DNA of 45,345 nucleotides from Micromonospora acroterricola (GTDB lineage: Bacteria > Actinomycetota > Actinomycetes > Mycobacteriales > Micromonosporaceae), in NCBI RefSeq assembly GCF_003172955.1, contig NZ_QGKR01000207.1, forward strand, positions 1-45,345. The letters are read 5' to 3'. Position numbers and translations under genes: made by a program. Shown piece by piece: positions 34,147 to 45,158 of this stretch. Under the pieces are notes generated by a model, which ran no database searches, had not been told where the DNA came from, and was given only the letters and a program-made list of their open reading frames with translations. Within the stretch, counting starts at the first letter, position 1; every line of letters starts with the position of its first letter.

Positions 34147-35004
34147 TCACTTGCCGGTGACGATGCCCGGGTTGATGCAGAGCCCCGGGTTGGCGCCGTT
34201 CTTCTCAGCGATCTCCAGGCAGCGGGTCACCTTGTCGACCTTCGCATTGGTCTCGGTGATCTGCTTGGAGATCTCGGCGTTCTTGCGGTCCTGCTCCAGG
34301 TTGCGGGTCTGCGCCAGCTTGTCCTGGAACGCCTTGATGTTGCTCTCGGTCTTGTCGTCGTGGTTCACCCGGGTGATGGTCACCGAGAGGATGTCGACGT
34401 CGGCGGCGAGCCGGGTCTCCGCGCTGGTCTTGATGTTCGCCGCGAAGGGCTTCAAGTCGACGTTGAGGTCGCCGGTCTGGGCGTCGATCTTCTCCAGCGG
34501 GTTGTACGCGGCGAACGCGTCGTTGACCGCGCTGTCGAGCTGCACGCCCACCCGCTGGCCCCGGAAGCTGTCGAAGTCTCCCTTGTAGTCCATGAACTGC
34601 TTCGGCGCGTTCTCCGGCTTGACCTGCCACTCGATGAGCACCTCGACGCACGCGTCGGCGAGCGTGCCGGTACGGACCCGTACGCAGTTGTCGCCGCCGA
34701 TGTGGTCGTACTTCTGGCGGCCGGCGTCCCACTCGCCGACCTTCTGCCAGGGGGCGACCCACTTCAGGCCGGAGCCGGTCACCTCGCCGGTGGGCTTGCC
34801 GAAGCTCGTGACGATGCCGACCGAGCGGATGGGCACCGAGTGGGCGCTGGAGGTGACACCGACCAGCAGGGTGAGGGCGAGAAAGGCGAGCGCCGCGAGT
34901 GCGGCCATCCGCTTCAGCGGCCGCGCCGGGGTGACGAGGGCCAGGACGGCGCAGACCGCCAGGGCGACGGCGAAGACGATCGCCATGGTGAAGCCGACGG
35001 GCAT
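34147..35004 (-). CDS. SPFH/band 7-domain membrane protein
   Basis: 285 residues. Two N-terminal TM helices (FTMAIVFAVALAVCAVLALV and LAALAFLALTLLVGVTSSAH) precede an SPFH domain (VGIVTSFGKPTGEVTGSGLK, WVAPWQKVGEWDAGRQKYDH, then VEVLIEWQVKPENAPKQFMD, and ADVDILSVTITRVNHDD). A helix rich in Lys/Asp/Asn follows (AFQDKLAQTRNLEQDRKNAE). The C-terminus has Cys in TRCLEIAEKNG and GLCINPGIVTGK. It is a stomatin/prohibitin-like protein, probably organising membrane microdomains. It is unrelated in layout to the TM-less SPFH protein of the TIR cassette. It is transcribed alone and divergent from the liv operon. Confidence 0.9.
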   Translation of the reverse strand: MPVGFTMAIVFAVALAVCAVLALVTPARPLKRMAALAALAFLALTLLVGVTSSAHSVPIRSVGIVTSFGKPTGEVTGSGLKWVAPWQKVGEWDAGRQKYDHIGGDNCVRVRTGTLADACVEVLIEWQVKPENAPKQFMDYKGDFDSFRGQRVGVQLDSAVNDAFAAYNPLEKIDAQTGDLNVDLKPFAANIKTSAETRLAADVDILSVTITRVNHDDKTESNIKAFQDKLAQTRNLEQDRKNAEISKQITETNAKVDKVTRCLEIAEKNGANPGLCINPGIVTGK

Positions 35005-35227
35005 GGGGTGGGGACCTTCCGCTGGGCTGTGTGGATCATCAACCTAGGGGGCTCGGTCAAGGCGGCGACGCCGGGGAGTGGAGTTTGCGCACGTCTCCTG
35101 CCGGCTGAATATGGATGCCATCGACATGGCTCGACTCGCGGGACCGGCCGTAGGTTTCCTCCACGCGACGGCCCTGTGACCACGGTCACCGATCGGACGT
35201 CGCCGCGACCCTGCGGAGGATGAGGCG

Positions 35228-35975
<748 letters not shown>

Positions 35976-35989
<14 letters not shown>

Positions 35990-36668
35990 GAACCTCTCCG
36001 CCTGGTACGGGGAGGCGCAGGTGCTGCGGGACGTCAGCCTCGAGGTCGCCGCGGGCGAGGTGGTCACCCTGGTGGGGCGCAACGGCGCCGGCAAGTCCAC
36101 CCTGCTGCGCTGCGTGATGGGCCTGCACTCCGGCCAGCGCGGCACGGTGGAGCTGGACGGGCGGGACGTCGGGAAGCTGCCGGCGCACCGACGGGCCCGG
36201 CTCGGCCTCGGCTGGGTGCCCGACGACCGGGGCAGCTACGCCACGCTGACCGTCACCGAGAACCTCACCCTGCCGCCCCGGGTGGGCCCCGACCCGTGGT
36301 CGCTGGAGCGCGTGTACGAGGCGTTCCCGGCCCTGTACACCCGGCGCGACTCCGCGGCCACCATGCTCTCCGGCGGTGAGCAGCAGATGCTCGCGCTGGC
36401 CCGGGTGCTGCGGATGGGCGCCCGGCTGCTGCTCTGCGACGAGCCCACCGAGGGGCTCTCCCCACTGCTCGTGCAGCAGGTCGGTGACCTGCTGCGGGAG
36501 GCCAAGCGGCACGGGGTGACCGTGCTGCTGGTCGAACAGAACCTGCACTTCGCCACCGGTGTCGCCGACCGGCACTACCTGCTGGCCGAGGGACGCGTCG
36601 CCGAGGCGATGGACAACTCCGAGGTGCGCTCGCGGGAACGCGAGCTGCTGGCGTACCTCGGGATCTGA
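35976..36668 (+). CDS. livF: Branched-chain amino-acid-type ABC transporter ATPase (LivF-like)
   Basis: 230 residues. Walker A is GRNGAGKSTLLRCVMGLHSG; signature LSGGEQQMLALARVL; Walker B LLLCDEPTEGLSP; H-loop VLLVEQNLHF. The typical LivF stretch LGLGWVPDDRGSYATLTVTE is present. It pairs with the LivG-like protein as the heterodimeric motor. Confidence 0.94.
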
Positions 36669-36719
36669 TTTCTTCCGACAACGACCCGCGCGACGACGCG
36701 CGGAATGGATGGAGTGGGC

Positions 36720-37966
<1,247 letters not shown>

Positions 37967-37970
<4 letters not shown>

Positions 37971-38848
37971 GCGGATTCGCGCAGAACACGTTCAACGGGC
38001 TGGTGAGCGGGGCGTTCTACGCCCTGCTCGCCCTCGGGCTCGCGGTCATCTTCGGCATGCTGCGGGTGGTCAACTTCGCCCACGGCGCGTTCTACATGCT
38101 CGGCGCGTTCGGCGCGTACGTGCTGCTCACCGAGGCGGGCGTGCCGTTCTGGGCGGCCCTGGTGATCATGCCGGTGGGGCTGGGGCTACTCGGCATGGCG
38201 CTGGAACGGGCGGTGATCCACCGGCTGACCAGGCTCGACCCGCTCTACAACTTCCTGCTCACCTTCGGCCTGACGCTGATCCTGCAGGACCTGGTGAAGT
38301 TGCGCTACGGCGTGCAGTCCAGCCCGTACGCCACCCCGTCGCTGCTGAGTGGGACGGTGAACTTCGGGTTGTTCGACTTCCCGACGTACCGGGTGTTCAT
38401 CCTCGGCTTCGCGGTGCTGCTGTGCGTCGCGGTGTGGTGGGTGCTCACCCGGACGCGGATCGGCATGGTGGTCCGCGCGGCCACCGAGCGGCCCGACCTG
38501 ACCCGGGCGTTCGGCATCGACGTCGGGCGCTGGGTCACCCCGGTCTTCGGCTTCGGCATCGGGCTCGCCGGGCTGGCCGGCGTGCTGGCCGCGCCGATGC
38601 GTGCGGTGAACCCGCTGATGGGCGCCGACCTGATCATCGTGGTCTTCGCGGTGGTCGTGATCGGCGGGCTGGGCTCGATCTTCGGCTCGGTGGCCGCCGG
38701 CTTCGGCATCGGCCTGGTCCAGGCGTGGGGCGAGGCGTACCTGTCCAACTTCCCGATCGTGTCGCAGACGATCGTCTTCATCGTGATGGCCGTGGTGCTG
38801 CTCTGGCGACCGGCGGGGCTGTTCGGCCGTGAGGAGGCGCCGGCATGA
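37967..38848 (+). CDS. livH: Branched-chain amino-acid-type ABC transporter permease (LivH-like)
   Basis: 293 residues from the GTG at 37967, which overlaps the binding-protein stop (GTGA). It is all-membrane with about eight TM helices: FNGLVSGAFYALLALGLAVI, FGMLRVVNFAHGAFYMLGAF (the LivH NFAHG motif), LLTFGLTLILQDLVKLRYGV, IVVFAVVVIGGLGSIFGSVA. The EAA-like cytoplasmic loop region is RAATERPDLTRAFGIDVGRW. Confidence 0.95.
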
Positions 38849-39858
38849 CCAGCACTGTGGACACCCCGGCCGACACGCCCAAGGCGGCGACCCCTTCCGG
38901 GCTGGTCGCCGTGGCCCGCGCTCCCGGCTGGGTGCGGTACGCGCTGCTCGCCCTCGGGCTGGCCGCGGCCGCCTGGCTGCCCAACGGCCTCTACCCGGCG
39001 GTGGCGGTGGACATCCTCTGCTGGGCGCTGTTCGCCGTGGCCGTGGACCTGCTGCTCGGCTTCACCGGGTTGATGTCCTTCGGGCACGCCGCCTTCTGGG
39101 GCACCTCGGCGTACGTCACCGGGTTGGTGGCGATCCACGCCGGCCTGCCGTTCCCCCTCGCGGTGCTGGCCGGGGCGCTCGCCGCGGCCGTGCTGGCGGT
39201 GCCGATCGGTTACCTGGCGGTGAAGCGGACCGGCATCTACTTCGCGATGGTGACCCTGGCCTTCGCGCAGATGGTCTACTACGTCGCCAACGAGTGGCGT
39301 TCGGTGACCCAGGGCGAGAACGGCCTGCAGGGGGTCCCCCGGGAGTTGTTCGGCTGGGATCTCACCGACGACTACTACTTCTACTACGCGATCCTGCCGA
39401 TCGTGCTGCTCGGGCTGGCCGCCGCCTGGCGGATCGTGCACTCGCCGTTCGGCCGGGTGCTGGTCGGCATCCGGGACAATCCGGCCCGGGCGCGGGCGCT
39501 GGGCTACCCGGTGCACCGCTACAAGCTCACCGCGTTCGTGCTGTCCGGGTTCATCGCCGGCCTCGGCGGCGGGCTGTTCGCGGTCGGCCACCGGTTCGTC
39601 TCGCTGGACGTGCTGCACTGGACCACTTCCGGCAAGGCCGTGATCGTGGTGGTGCTCGGGGGCATCGGCACGCTATGGGGCGGGGTGCTCGGCGCCGGGA
39701 TCGTGGTCCGGCTGGAGGACTGGCTGTCGTTCTCCGGGTTCGAGGCGATCGGCCTGGTCACCGGCGGCATCTTCGTCCTCGTTGTGGTGTTGTTCCGGCG
39801 CGGCATCTGGGGCAGCGCCTCGGCGCTGGCCCGCCGGCTGGCGGCGCGCCGCCGATAA
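38845..39858 (+). CDS. livM: Branched-chain amino-acid-type ABC transporter permease (LivM-like)
   Basis: 337 residues, starting in an ATGA overlap with LivH. About ten TM helices. LivM marks are LLGFTGLMSFGHAAFWGTSA (the FGHAAF motif), VKRTGIYFAMVTLAFAQMVY, RVLVGIRDNPARARALGYPV (EAA loop), VIVVVLGGIGTLWGGVLGAG. It completes the transporter and is followed by a terminator. Confidence 0.95.
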   Translation: MTSTVDTPADTPKAATPSGLVAVARAPGWVRYALLALGLAAAAWLPNGLYPAVAVDILCWALFAVAVDLLLGFTGLMSFGHAAFWGTSAYVTGLVAIHAGLPFPLAVLAGALAAAVLAVPIGYLAVKRTGIYFAMVTLAFAQMVYYVANEWRSVTQGENGLQGVPRELFGWDLTDDYYFYYAILPIVLLGLAAAWRIVHSPFGRVLVGIRDNPARARALGYPVHRYKLTAFVLSGFIAGLGGGLFAVGHRFVSLDVLHWTTSGKAVIVVVLGGIGTLWGGVLGAGIVVRLEDWLSFSGFEAIGLVTGGIFVLVVVLFRRGIWGSASALARRLAARRR

Positions 39859-39893
39859 ATTTCCGCGCCGGCGCATCCGCCGCGCGCCCTCGC

Positions 39894-39934
39894 GACGTAC
39901 CCCCGGGTGGCGAACGCACACCCGGGGGTACGTC
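39894..39934 (+). terminator. Terminator of the liv operon
   Basis: GACGTACCCCCGGGTG pairs perfectly with CACCCGGGGGTACGTC (16 bp, 9-nt loop), 36 nt after the livM stop. Confidence 0.88.
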
Positions 39935-40019
39935 CACGCGACCACGCCGACCTGGCAGCCACGCGATCGGTCAGGCGGCTGAGAAGCGGGCACCCGAACG
40001 GCCGTGACGCCGGACACAT

Positions 40020-40044
40020 ACGATACGGATCCGTTCCGTATCGT
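40020..40044. promoter_or_regulatory. TetR-type operator upstream of the MFS gene
   Basis: ACGATACGGA and TCCGTATCGT are perfect 10-bp arms around TCCGT. A second, weaker copy (ACGAGTCCG..CCGTATCGT) lies at 40073-40092, just before the ribosome site. TetR regulators encoded next to efflux pumps typically bind such dyads; the tetR gene follows the pump. Confidence 0.7.
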
Positions 40045-40127
40045 TAATGCCGCCCGTAGGCTGACCGCAGTTACGAGTCCGACCCGTATCGTATTGCGTC
40101 GCGGGCGAACCGGGGGGAGAACCGGGT

Positions 40128-41696
40128 ATGGAGCTGCACGACAACACGGGACATCCGAGGAGGTGGGCGATCCTGGGGGTGCTGGTGATCAGCCTCCTCG
40201 TCGTCGTCCTCGACAACACGATCCTCAACGTCGCCCTGCGCACCCTGGCCGACCCGGTGCACGGCCTGGGGGCCAGCCAGGGCGAGCTGGAGTGGTCCAT
40301 CAACTCCTACACGCTCGTCTTCGCCGGGCTGCTGTTCACCTTCGGGGTGCTCGGCGACCGGGCCGGCCGCAAGCGCTTCCTGATGATCGGGCTGGCGCTG
40401 TTCGGCCTGGCGTCGCTGCTCTCGGCGTACGCGCAGGACCCGGCACAGCTGATCGCGGCCCGCGCCCTGATGGGGGTCGGCGGCGCGGCCATCATGCCGG
40501 TGACGCTGTCGATCATCTCCAACGTCTTCGACCCGCGTGAGCGTGGCCGCGCGATCGGCGTCTGGGCCGGCGCGGTCGGGCTTGCGGTGGCGATCGGCCC
40601 GATCCTCGGCGGCGCGCTGCTGGAGCACTTCTGGTGGGGCTCGGTCTTCCTGATCAACGTGCCGGTCGTGGTTGCCGGCGTCGTCCTGGTCGCGGTGCTG
40701 GTCCCCGAGTCGCGTGACCCGCGCCCGGGCCGGGTCGACGTCCTCGGCGTCCTGCTCTCCGTGGTCGGCCTGGTCGCCCTCTCCTACGGCATCATCGACG
40801 GCGGCGAGCACGGCTTCGGCCGGCCGGTGGCGTGGGGCTCGATCCTGGGCGGCCTGGCGGTGCTGGCGTGGTTCGTGCAGCACGAGCGGCGCAGCGACCA
40901 CCCGTCGCTGGACGTCCGCCTGTTCAAGCTGCCGCGCTTCGCCGCGCCGGTGGCCATCGTCGGCCTGGTGTTCTTCGCCGCGATGGGCGTGATGTTCTTC
41001 AGCTCGTTCTACCTGCAACTGGTGCGCGACTACAGCCCGCTGCAGACCGGTCTGCTCTTCCTGCCCTTCGCCGGCGCCCAGCTGATCTTCGCGCCGCGCA
41101 GCGCCGCGATGGTCCGCCGCTACGGCGGCCGGGCGGTCGCCACCGTCGGGCTGGCGCTGACCGCGGCGGCGCTCGCCGCGTTCGCCTTCGTCGACGCGTC
41201 CACCCCGATCTGGGTCGTGCTGGTCGTGTTCTTCTTCCAGGGCGTCGGAATGGCCAACATCATGCCGCCGGCCACCGAGTCGATCATGTCGGCGCTGCCC
41301 CGGGAGAAGGCCGGCGTGGGCTCCGCCGTGAGCAACACCGTCCGCCAGGTGGCCGGCGCGCTCGGCGTGGCGGTCCTCGGCTCGGTGCTCTCCGCGGTCT
41401 ACCGGGCCGACGTGGACGGCGCGCTGACCGGCCTGCCCGCGCAGGCCCGCGACGCGGCCACCGAGTCGATCTCCGGCGCGTACGCGGCCGCCGGGCAGCT
41501 CGGCCCGGCCGCGCCGGCGCTGATCTCGGCGGCCAACGACGCCTTCGTCACCGCCATGCACTGGGCGGCGGCGCTCTCCGCGGTCGTCGCCGCGCTCGGG
41601 ATCCTGGTGGTGCTGCGGTGGATGCCCGGCCGGGAGACCACCGCCGCCGCTCCGGTGGCGCCGGCCGCCGAGCCCGAGTTGGCCGGGACGGCATAG
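40128..41696 (+). CDS. MFS efflux transporter, DHA2 (EmrB/QacA) family
   Basis: 522 residues from the ATG at 40128, preceded by GGGGGGAG. About 14 TM helices. Motif A-like [20 protein letters not shown] is intact; the N-terminal motif [16 protein letters not shown] (motif D1 of DHA2) and the motif C-like [19 protein letters not shown] are present, the latter typical of drug/H+ antiporters. [20 protein letters not shown] near the C-terminus is also family-typical. It probably exports drugs or a secondary metabolite and is controlled by the TetR gene 11 bp downstream. Confidence 0.95.
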   Translation: MELHDNTGHPRRWAILGVLVISLLVVVLDNTILNVALRTLADPVHGLGASQGELEWSINSYTLVFAGLLFTFGVLGDRAGRKRFLMIGLALFGLASLLSAYAQDPAQLIAARALMGVGGAAIMPVTLSIISNVFDPRERGRAIGVWAGAVGLAVAIGPILGGALLEHFWWGSVFLINVPVVVAGVVLVAVLVPESRDPRPGRVDVLGVLLSVVGLVALSYGIIDGGEHGFGRPVAWGSILGGLAVLAWFVQHERRSDHPSLDVRLFKLPRFAAPVAIVGLVFFAAMGVMFFSSFYLQLVRDYSPLQTGLLFLPFAGAQLIFAPRSAAMVRRYGGRAVATVGLALTAAALAAFAFVDASTPIWVVLVVFFFQGVGMANIMPPATESIMSALPREKAGVGSAVSNTVRQVAGALGVAVLGSVLSAVYRADVDGALTGLPAQARDAATESISGAYAAAGQLGPAAPALISAANDAFVTAMHWAAALSAVVAALGILVVLRWMPGRETTAAAPVAPAAEPELAGTA

Positions 41697-41707
41697 GTTC
41701 GGGGACA

Positions 41708-42316
41708 ATGTCGGACATGACGTCCACTGCCGATGCTCCGCGGTCGCCCGGTCGACCGCGGAGCATCCGCGCCGACGAGGCGATCATCGAGGCCACCCTC
41801 GACCTGCTCGCCGAGGGCAGCACCATCGAGGCGCTCTCGATCGAGGCGATCGCCGCCCGCGCCGGGGTCGGCAAGGCCACCATCTACCGCCGGTGGGCCG
41901 GCAAGGACGCGCTGCTGCTGGACGCGCTGCGCCGGCTCAAGGGCGTCCTGCCGCAGCCCGAGGGGCACTCCGTCCGCGACGACCTGGTGCTGCTGGTCGG
42001 GGCCATCGGTCAGAACGTCGACCCGCGGGCGGCGAAGATCATGCCGTGCCTCGTGCCCGAGGTGAACCGCAGCCCGGACCACTTCCGGCTCTACCAGAAC
42101 ATCATCGCCCCGCGTCGTCAGCTGATGCGCGAGGTGCTGCGGCGCGGCATCAGCGAGGGGTTCATCCGGCCCGACATCGACCTGGAGGTGACCATGGCCC
42201 TGCTCACCGGGCCGATGCTGATCCAGCGGGTCCTCCAGTGGAACCCGGAGCTGGACGAGCGGACCCTGCCGGGGCAGGTCGTCGACGCCGTGCTGGCGGG
42301 TATCCAGGCCCACTGA
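41708..42316 (+). CDS. TetR/AcrR-family regulator of the MFS pump
   Basis: 202 residues from the ATG at 41708 (41717 is an alternative). HTH region: ADEAIIEATLDLLAEGSTIE, ALSIEAIAARAGVGKATIYR, RWAGKDALLLDALRRL. The C-terminal domain (DDLVLLVGAIGQNVDPRAAK, IIAPRRQLMREVLRRGISEG, RPDIDLEVTMALLTGPMLIQ) is the TetR_C_16-like ligand domain of many actinobacterial pump repressors. Its first 20 codons contain a perfect 15-bp inverted repeat that could form an mRNA hairpin. Confidence 0.94.
   Translation: MSDMTSTADAPRSPGRPRSIRADEAIIEATLDLLAEGSTIEALSIEAIAARAGVGKATIYRRWAGKDALLLDALRRLKGVLPQPEGHSVRDDLVLLVGAIGQNVDPRAAKIMPCLVPEVNRSPDHFRLYQNIIAPRRQLMREVLRRGISEGFIRPDIDLEVTMALLTGPMLIQRVLQWNPELDERTLPGQVVDAVLAGIQAH
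41732..41767. repeat. Perfect inverted repeat inside the start of tetR
   Basis: GATGCTCCGCGGTCG (41732-41746) and CGACCGCGGAGCATC (41753-41767) flank CCCGGT. It lies 22-58 nt after the start codon, within codons for DAPRSPGRPRSI. Confidence 0.85.
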
Positions 42317-42365
42317 CCCGGCCGGGCCGGGCGGCGCGTCCGCCTCCCGGCCCGCCGGGCGGGCG

Positions 42366-44285
42366 TCAGCCGGCCGGGGCGCGCAGCCGGTGCAGGCGCA
42401 GCGCCAGCTGCACCTCCAGTGCCCGCTCCGGCTTCTGCCAGTCGGCGCCGAGCAACTGCCCGACCCGCTCCAGCCGCTGGGTCACCGTGTTGACGTGCAC
42501 GTGCAGTTGCTCGGCGGCGCGGGCCAGGCTGCCGCCCACCCCGAAGTACGCCTCCAACGTCTTCACCAGCGCCGTGCCCCGCCGGGCGTCGTAGTCGAGC
42601 ACCGGCCCGACGGTGGCGGTGAGGAACTGGGCCACGTCCTTCTCGCCCCGGTCACCCACCGTCCCCAGCAGCAGCCCGACGAAGCCCAGCTCCGCGGTGC
42701 TCGCCCCCTGCCCGGAACGGCCCAGCGCCCCCAGCGCGGTGAGGCAGCGGTCCGCCTCCTGGAAGGTGCCCGCCAGCGTCGCCGGCCCGGCCGACGGGCC
42801 GCTCGCCCCGGCCGTCACCGGCCGGCCGGTCACCCGGGACAGATCCCGGGCCACCGCACGGGCGCTGCCACCGGCGTCGCGCCCGGGCAGCATCAGCACC
42901 ACCCGACCGTCGCGCGCCGCAGCCAGGCCACCCCGCGCCGAGGCGTACGTGGTGGCCCAGGAGAGCACCCGCTGCCGGGCCGAGCCGGTGGCCGCGATCG
43001 CGTCGTCGCCCACCGCCACCAGCACGTGTGGCGCGTCCAGGTCCACCCCGAGCCGGCGGGCCCGGCTGCGCAACGCGTCGGTGTCGCGCAGCGGCCGGGC
43101 GATCAGGTCGTCCAACAGCTCGCCACGGACCCGCCCCTCCGCCTCGGCGACCGTGCGCCGGAACAGCAGCAGCAGCGCGGTCACCAGCGCGGCCCGCTCC
43201 AGGATCCGCTGGTCGGCGTCGACCAGCTCGTCGTCCGGGCGCAGCACCAAGGCGCCCAGGTTCTCCGCGCCCGCCACCACCGCCGCGTACCAGAGCGTGC
43301 CCCGACGCACGCTGCGGCCCTCGGTCCGGGACGCGGCCACCGCCTCGACGATGTCGGCCCGGTCCGGCTCGTCGATCTCGCCGACCCGCGCCAGCAGCCG
43401 ACCCTCGGCGTCCAGCGCCAGCAGCGCGCCGCCCAGCACCTCGGTCACCGCGGCCGCCACGTCCTCCACCCCGCCGCCGCGCAGCACCAGCGCGGTCATC
43501 CGGTCGTGCGCCGCCGCCGCCCGCTCCACCGAGCTGCTGTGCGCGCGGATCGTGGTGTTCGCCGCCGACAGCTCGGCCAGCGCCGAGCGGGTCTCGGCCA
43601 GCAGCCGGGCGGTGTCGATCGCCACCGCGGCGTGCGCGGCGAGGGATACCAGCAGCGCCACCTCCTCCCGGGCGAACGGCCGGGCCGAGCGGTTGGCCGA
43701 GTAGAGCACCCCGATCGAGGTGGAGCCGAGCCGCAACGGCACACCGAGGATCGCCACCAGGCCCTCCTCGCCCACCCCGGCGTCGATCTCCCCGGTGTGG
43801 TGGAAGCGCTCGTCCTCGCCGTAGTTCGCGGTCACGTACGGCGCGCCCGACTGGGCCACCAGCCCGCCCAGGCCGGCGCCCATCGGCAGCCGCAGCCGCT
43901 GGAAGCGGGCCGAGACCGACCCGTCGGTCACCCGCATGTAGGTGTCGCCGCGCTCGTCGTCGTTGAGCGTCATGTACGCCACGTCGGCGCCGAGCAGGTT
44001 GCGGGCCCGGTGCACGATCGCCCGCAGCACGTCGTCCAGGTCGCGCAGCCCGGCCAGGTCGCTGACCGTGTCGTACAGGCCGGACAGCTCCGTCTCCCGG
44101 CGGCGCCGGCGCTCCAGCAGCGCGCGGACCCGCAGCGCCACCGACTTGGCCTGCTCCAGCTCGGCCAGCCGGTCGGCGGGCACCCCGGCGGCCCGCGCGG
44201 CCACCAGCGGACCCTCGAACTCGACCGCCGCCGCCTCGCGGGCGAGCAGCTCCAGGAACTCCACCGGCGACGACATGGTCGACAT
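42366..44285 (-). CDS. GAF-domain/PucR-type helix-turn-helix regulator
   Basis: 639 residues from the ATG at 44285 (44276 is a second ATG; the frame is open further up but only through the neighbouring gene). A helical N-terminus (RLAELEQAKSVALRVRALLE) is followed by a GAF domain at about 70-215 (LLGADVAYMTLNDDERGDTY, PMGAGLGGLVAQSGAPYVTA, GVPLRLGSTSIGVLYSANRS). A coiled stretch and a GGDEF-like/CdaR middle domain follow. The C-terminal PucR HTH is LVKTLEAYFGVGGSLARAAE, QLHVHVNTVTQRLERVGQLL. Proteins of this plan activate nearby catabolic genes on sensing a small ligand. The 3-hydroxybutyrate dehydrogenase gene directly upstream is the likely operon partner or target. Confidence 0.92.
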   Translation of the reverse strand: MSTMSSPVEFLELLAREAAAVEFEGPLVAARAAGVPADRLAELEQAKSVALRVRALLERRRRRETELSGLYDTVSDLAGLRDLDDVLRAIVHRARNLLGADVAYMTLNDDERGDTYMRVTDGSVSARFQRLRLPMGAGLGGLVAQSGAPYVTANYGEDERFHHTGEIDAGVGEEGLVAILGVPLRLGSTSIGVLYSANRSARPFAREEVALLVSLAAHAAVAIDTARLLAETRSALAELSAANTTIRAHSSSVERAAAAHDRMTALVLRGGGVEDVAAAVTEVLGGALLALDAEGRLLARVGEIDEPDRADIVEAVAASRTEGRSVRRGTLWYAAVVAGAENLGALVLRPDDELVDADQRILERAALVTALLLLFRRTVAEAEGRVRGELLDDLIARPLRDTDALRSRARRLGVDLDAPHVLVAVGDDAIAATGSARQRVLSWATTYASARGGLAAARDGRVVLMLPGRDAGGSARAVARDLSRVTGRPVTAGASGPSAGPATLAGTFQEADRCLTALGALGRSGQGASTAELGFVGLLLGTVGDRGEKDVAQFLTATVGPVLDYDARRGTALVKTLEAYFGVGGSLARAAEQLHVHVNTVTQRLERVGQLLGADWQKPERALEVQLALRLHRLRAPAG

Positions 44286-44299
44286 TGTGCTCGGGCCCA

Positions 44300-45082
44300 C
44301 TAGTTGGCCGTCCAGCCCCCGTCGAGCGCGATCGACGCGCCGGTGATGAACGCCGCCGGCGGCGAGCAGAGGTACGCCAGCAGCTCGGCCACCTCCTCCG
44401 GCTCGATCAGCCGCTTGATCGCGGCCCGGGCCAGCATGATCTTCTCGATCACCTCGGCCTCCGGGATGCCGTGGCTGGCCGCCTGGTCGGCGATCTGGCT
44501 CTCCACCAGTGCGGTGCGCACGTACGCCGGGTTGATGCAGTTGGCGGTCACGCCGTGCGCCGCGCCCTCCAGCGCCACCACCTTCGACAGCCCTTCGAGG
44601 GCGTGCTTCGCCGAGACGTAGGCCGCCTTGTACGGCGAGGCGCGCAGCCCGTGCACTGAGGAGATGTTGACGACCCGGCCCCAGCCCCGGGCGTACATGT
44701 GGGGCAGCGCGCGGCGGATGATCAGGAACGGCGCCTCGACCATCACCCGCTGGATGTACGCGAAGCGCTCGACGGGGAAGTCCTGCAACGGCGCGACGTG
44801 CTGGAGCCCGGCGTTGTTGACCACGATGTCCACGTCCACGTCGAGGCGGTCCACCGCCGCAGCGTCGGCGAGGTCCACGCCCTCGGCCCGGCCGCCGGCC
44901 TCGGCGGCCACCGCCTTGGCCGCCTCCAGGTTGCGGTCCACCACGAGCACCTTGGCGCCGGCCGCGCCCAGCCGCAGGGCACACGCCCGCCCGATGCCGC
45001 TGCCGCCCCCGGTGACCAGGGCGGTCCGACCGGCGAGGTCGACCTGTACGACGTGGGGGACCGCCACGGGTTCTGCCGTCAT
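44300..45082 (-). CDS. hbdH: 3-hydroxybutyrate dehydrogenase (SDR family)
   Basis: 260 residues from the ATG at 45082; the frame is open to 45247, but that part is not protein-like. SDR motifs: ALVTGGGSGIGRACALRLGA (TGxxxGxG), NNAG followed by LQHVAPLQDFPVE, the diagnostic 3-hydroxybutyrate dehydrogenase sequence. The catalytic Ser is in NISSVHGLRAS and Tyr/Lys in YKAAYVSAKHALEGLSK. The C-terminus is the usual AFITGASIALDGGWTAN. It interconverts (R)-3-hydroxybutyrate and acetoacetate with NAD+, in PHB and ketone-body use. The GAF/PucR regulator gene follows 14 bp downstream. Confidence 0.93.
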   Translation of the reverse strand: MTAEPVAVPHVVQVDLAGRTALVTGGGSGIGRACALRLGAAGAKVLVVDRNLEAAKAVAAEAGGRAEGVDLADAAAVDRLDVDVDIVVNNAGLQHVAPLQDFPVERFAYIQRVMVEAPFLIIRRALPHMYARGWGRVVNISSVHGLRASPYKAAYVSAKHALEGLSKVVALEGAAHGVTANCINPAYVRTALVESQIADQAASHGIPEAEVIEKIMLARAAIKRLIEPEEVAELLAYLCSPPAAFITGASIALDGGWTAN

Positions 45083-45101
45083 GGCGCAAGAAGTTACGAG
45101 C

Positions 45102-45158
45102 TGTGTGGCCCCGGGCACATGGGCCGACGCCACACACTCGCCACCTGTCCTGTGTGGC
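45102..45158. promoter_or_regulatory. Three TGTGTGGC boxes upstream of the hbdH-like gene
   Basis: TGTGTGGC occurs at 45102-45109 and 45151-45158 on the plus strand and inverted at 45129-45136. The two direct copies are extended (CTGTGTGGCYCCGGG). They lie 20-76 bp upstream of the start codon, where a regulator of the PucR/GAF type could bind. The remaining 45159-45345 shows no convincing gene. Confidence 0.45.

Noticed and set aside
42366..45137. Single 923-residue fusion of the PucR regulator with an N-terminal domain
   Set aside because: The upstream 284 codons are an out-of-frame reading of the SDR gene, which has its own intact frame; the regulator starts at 44285.
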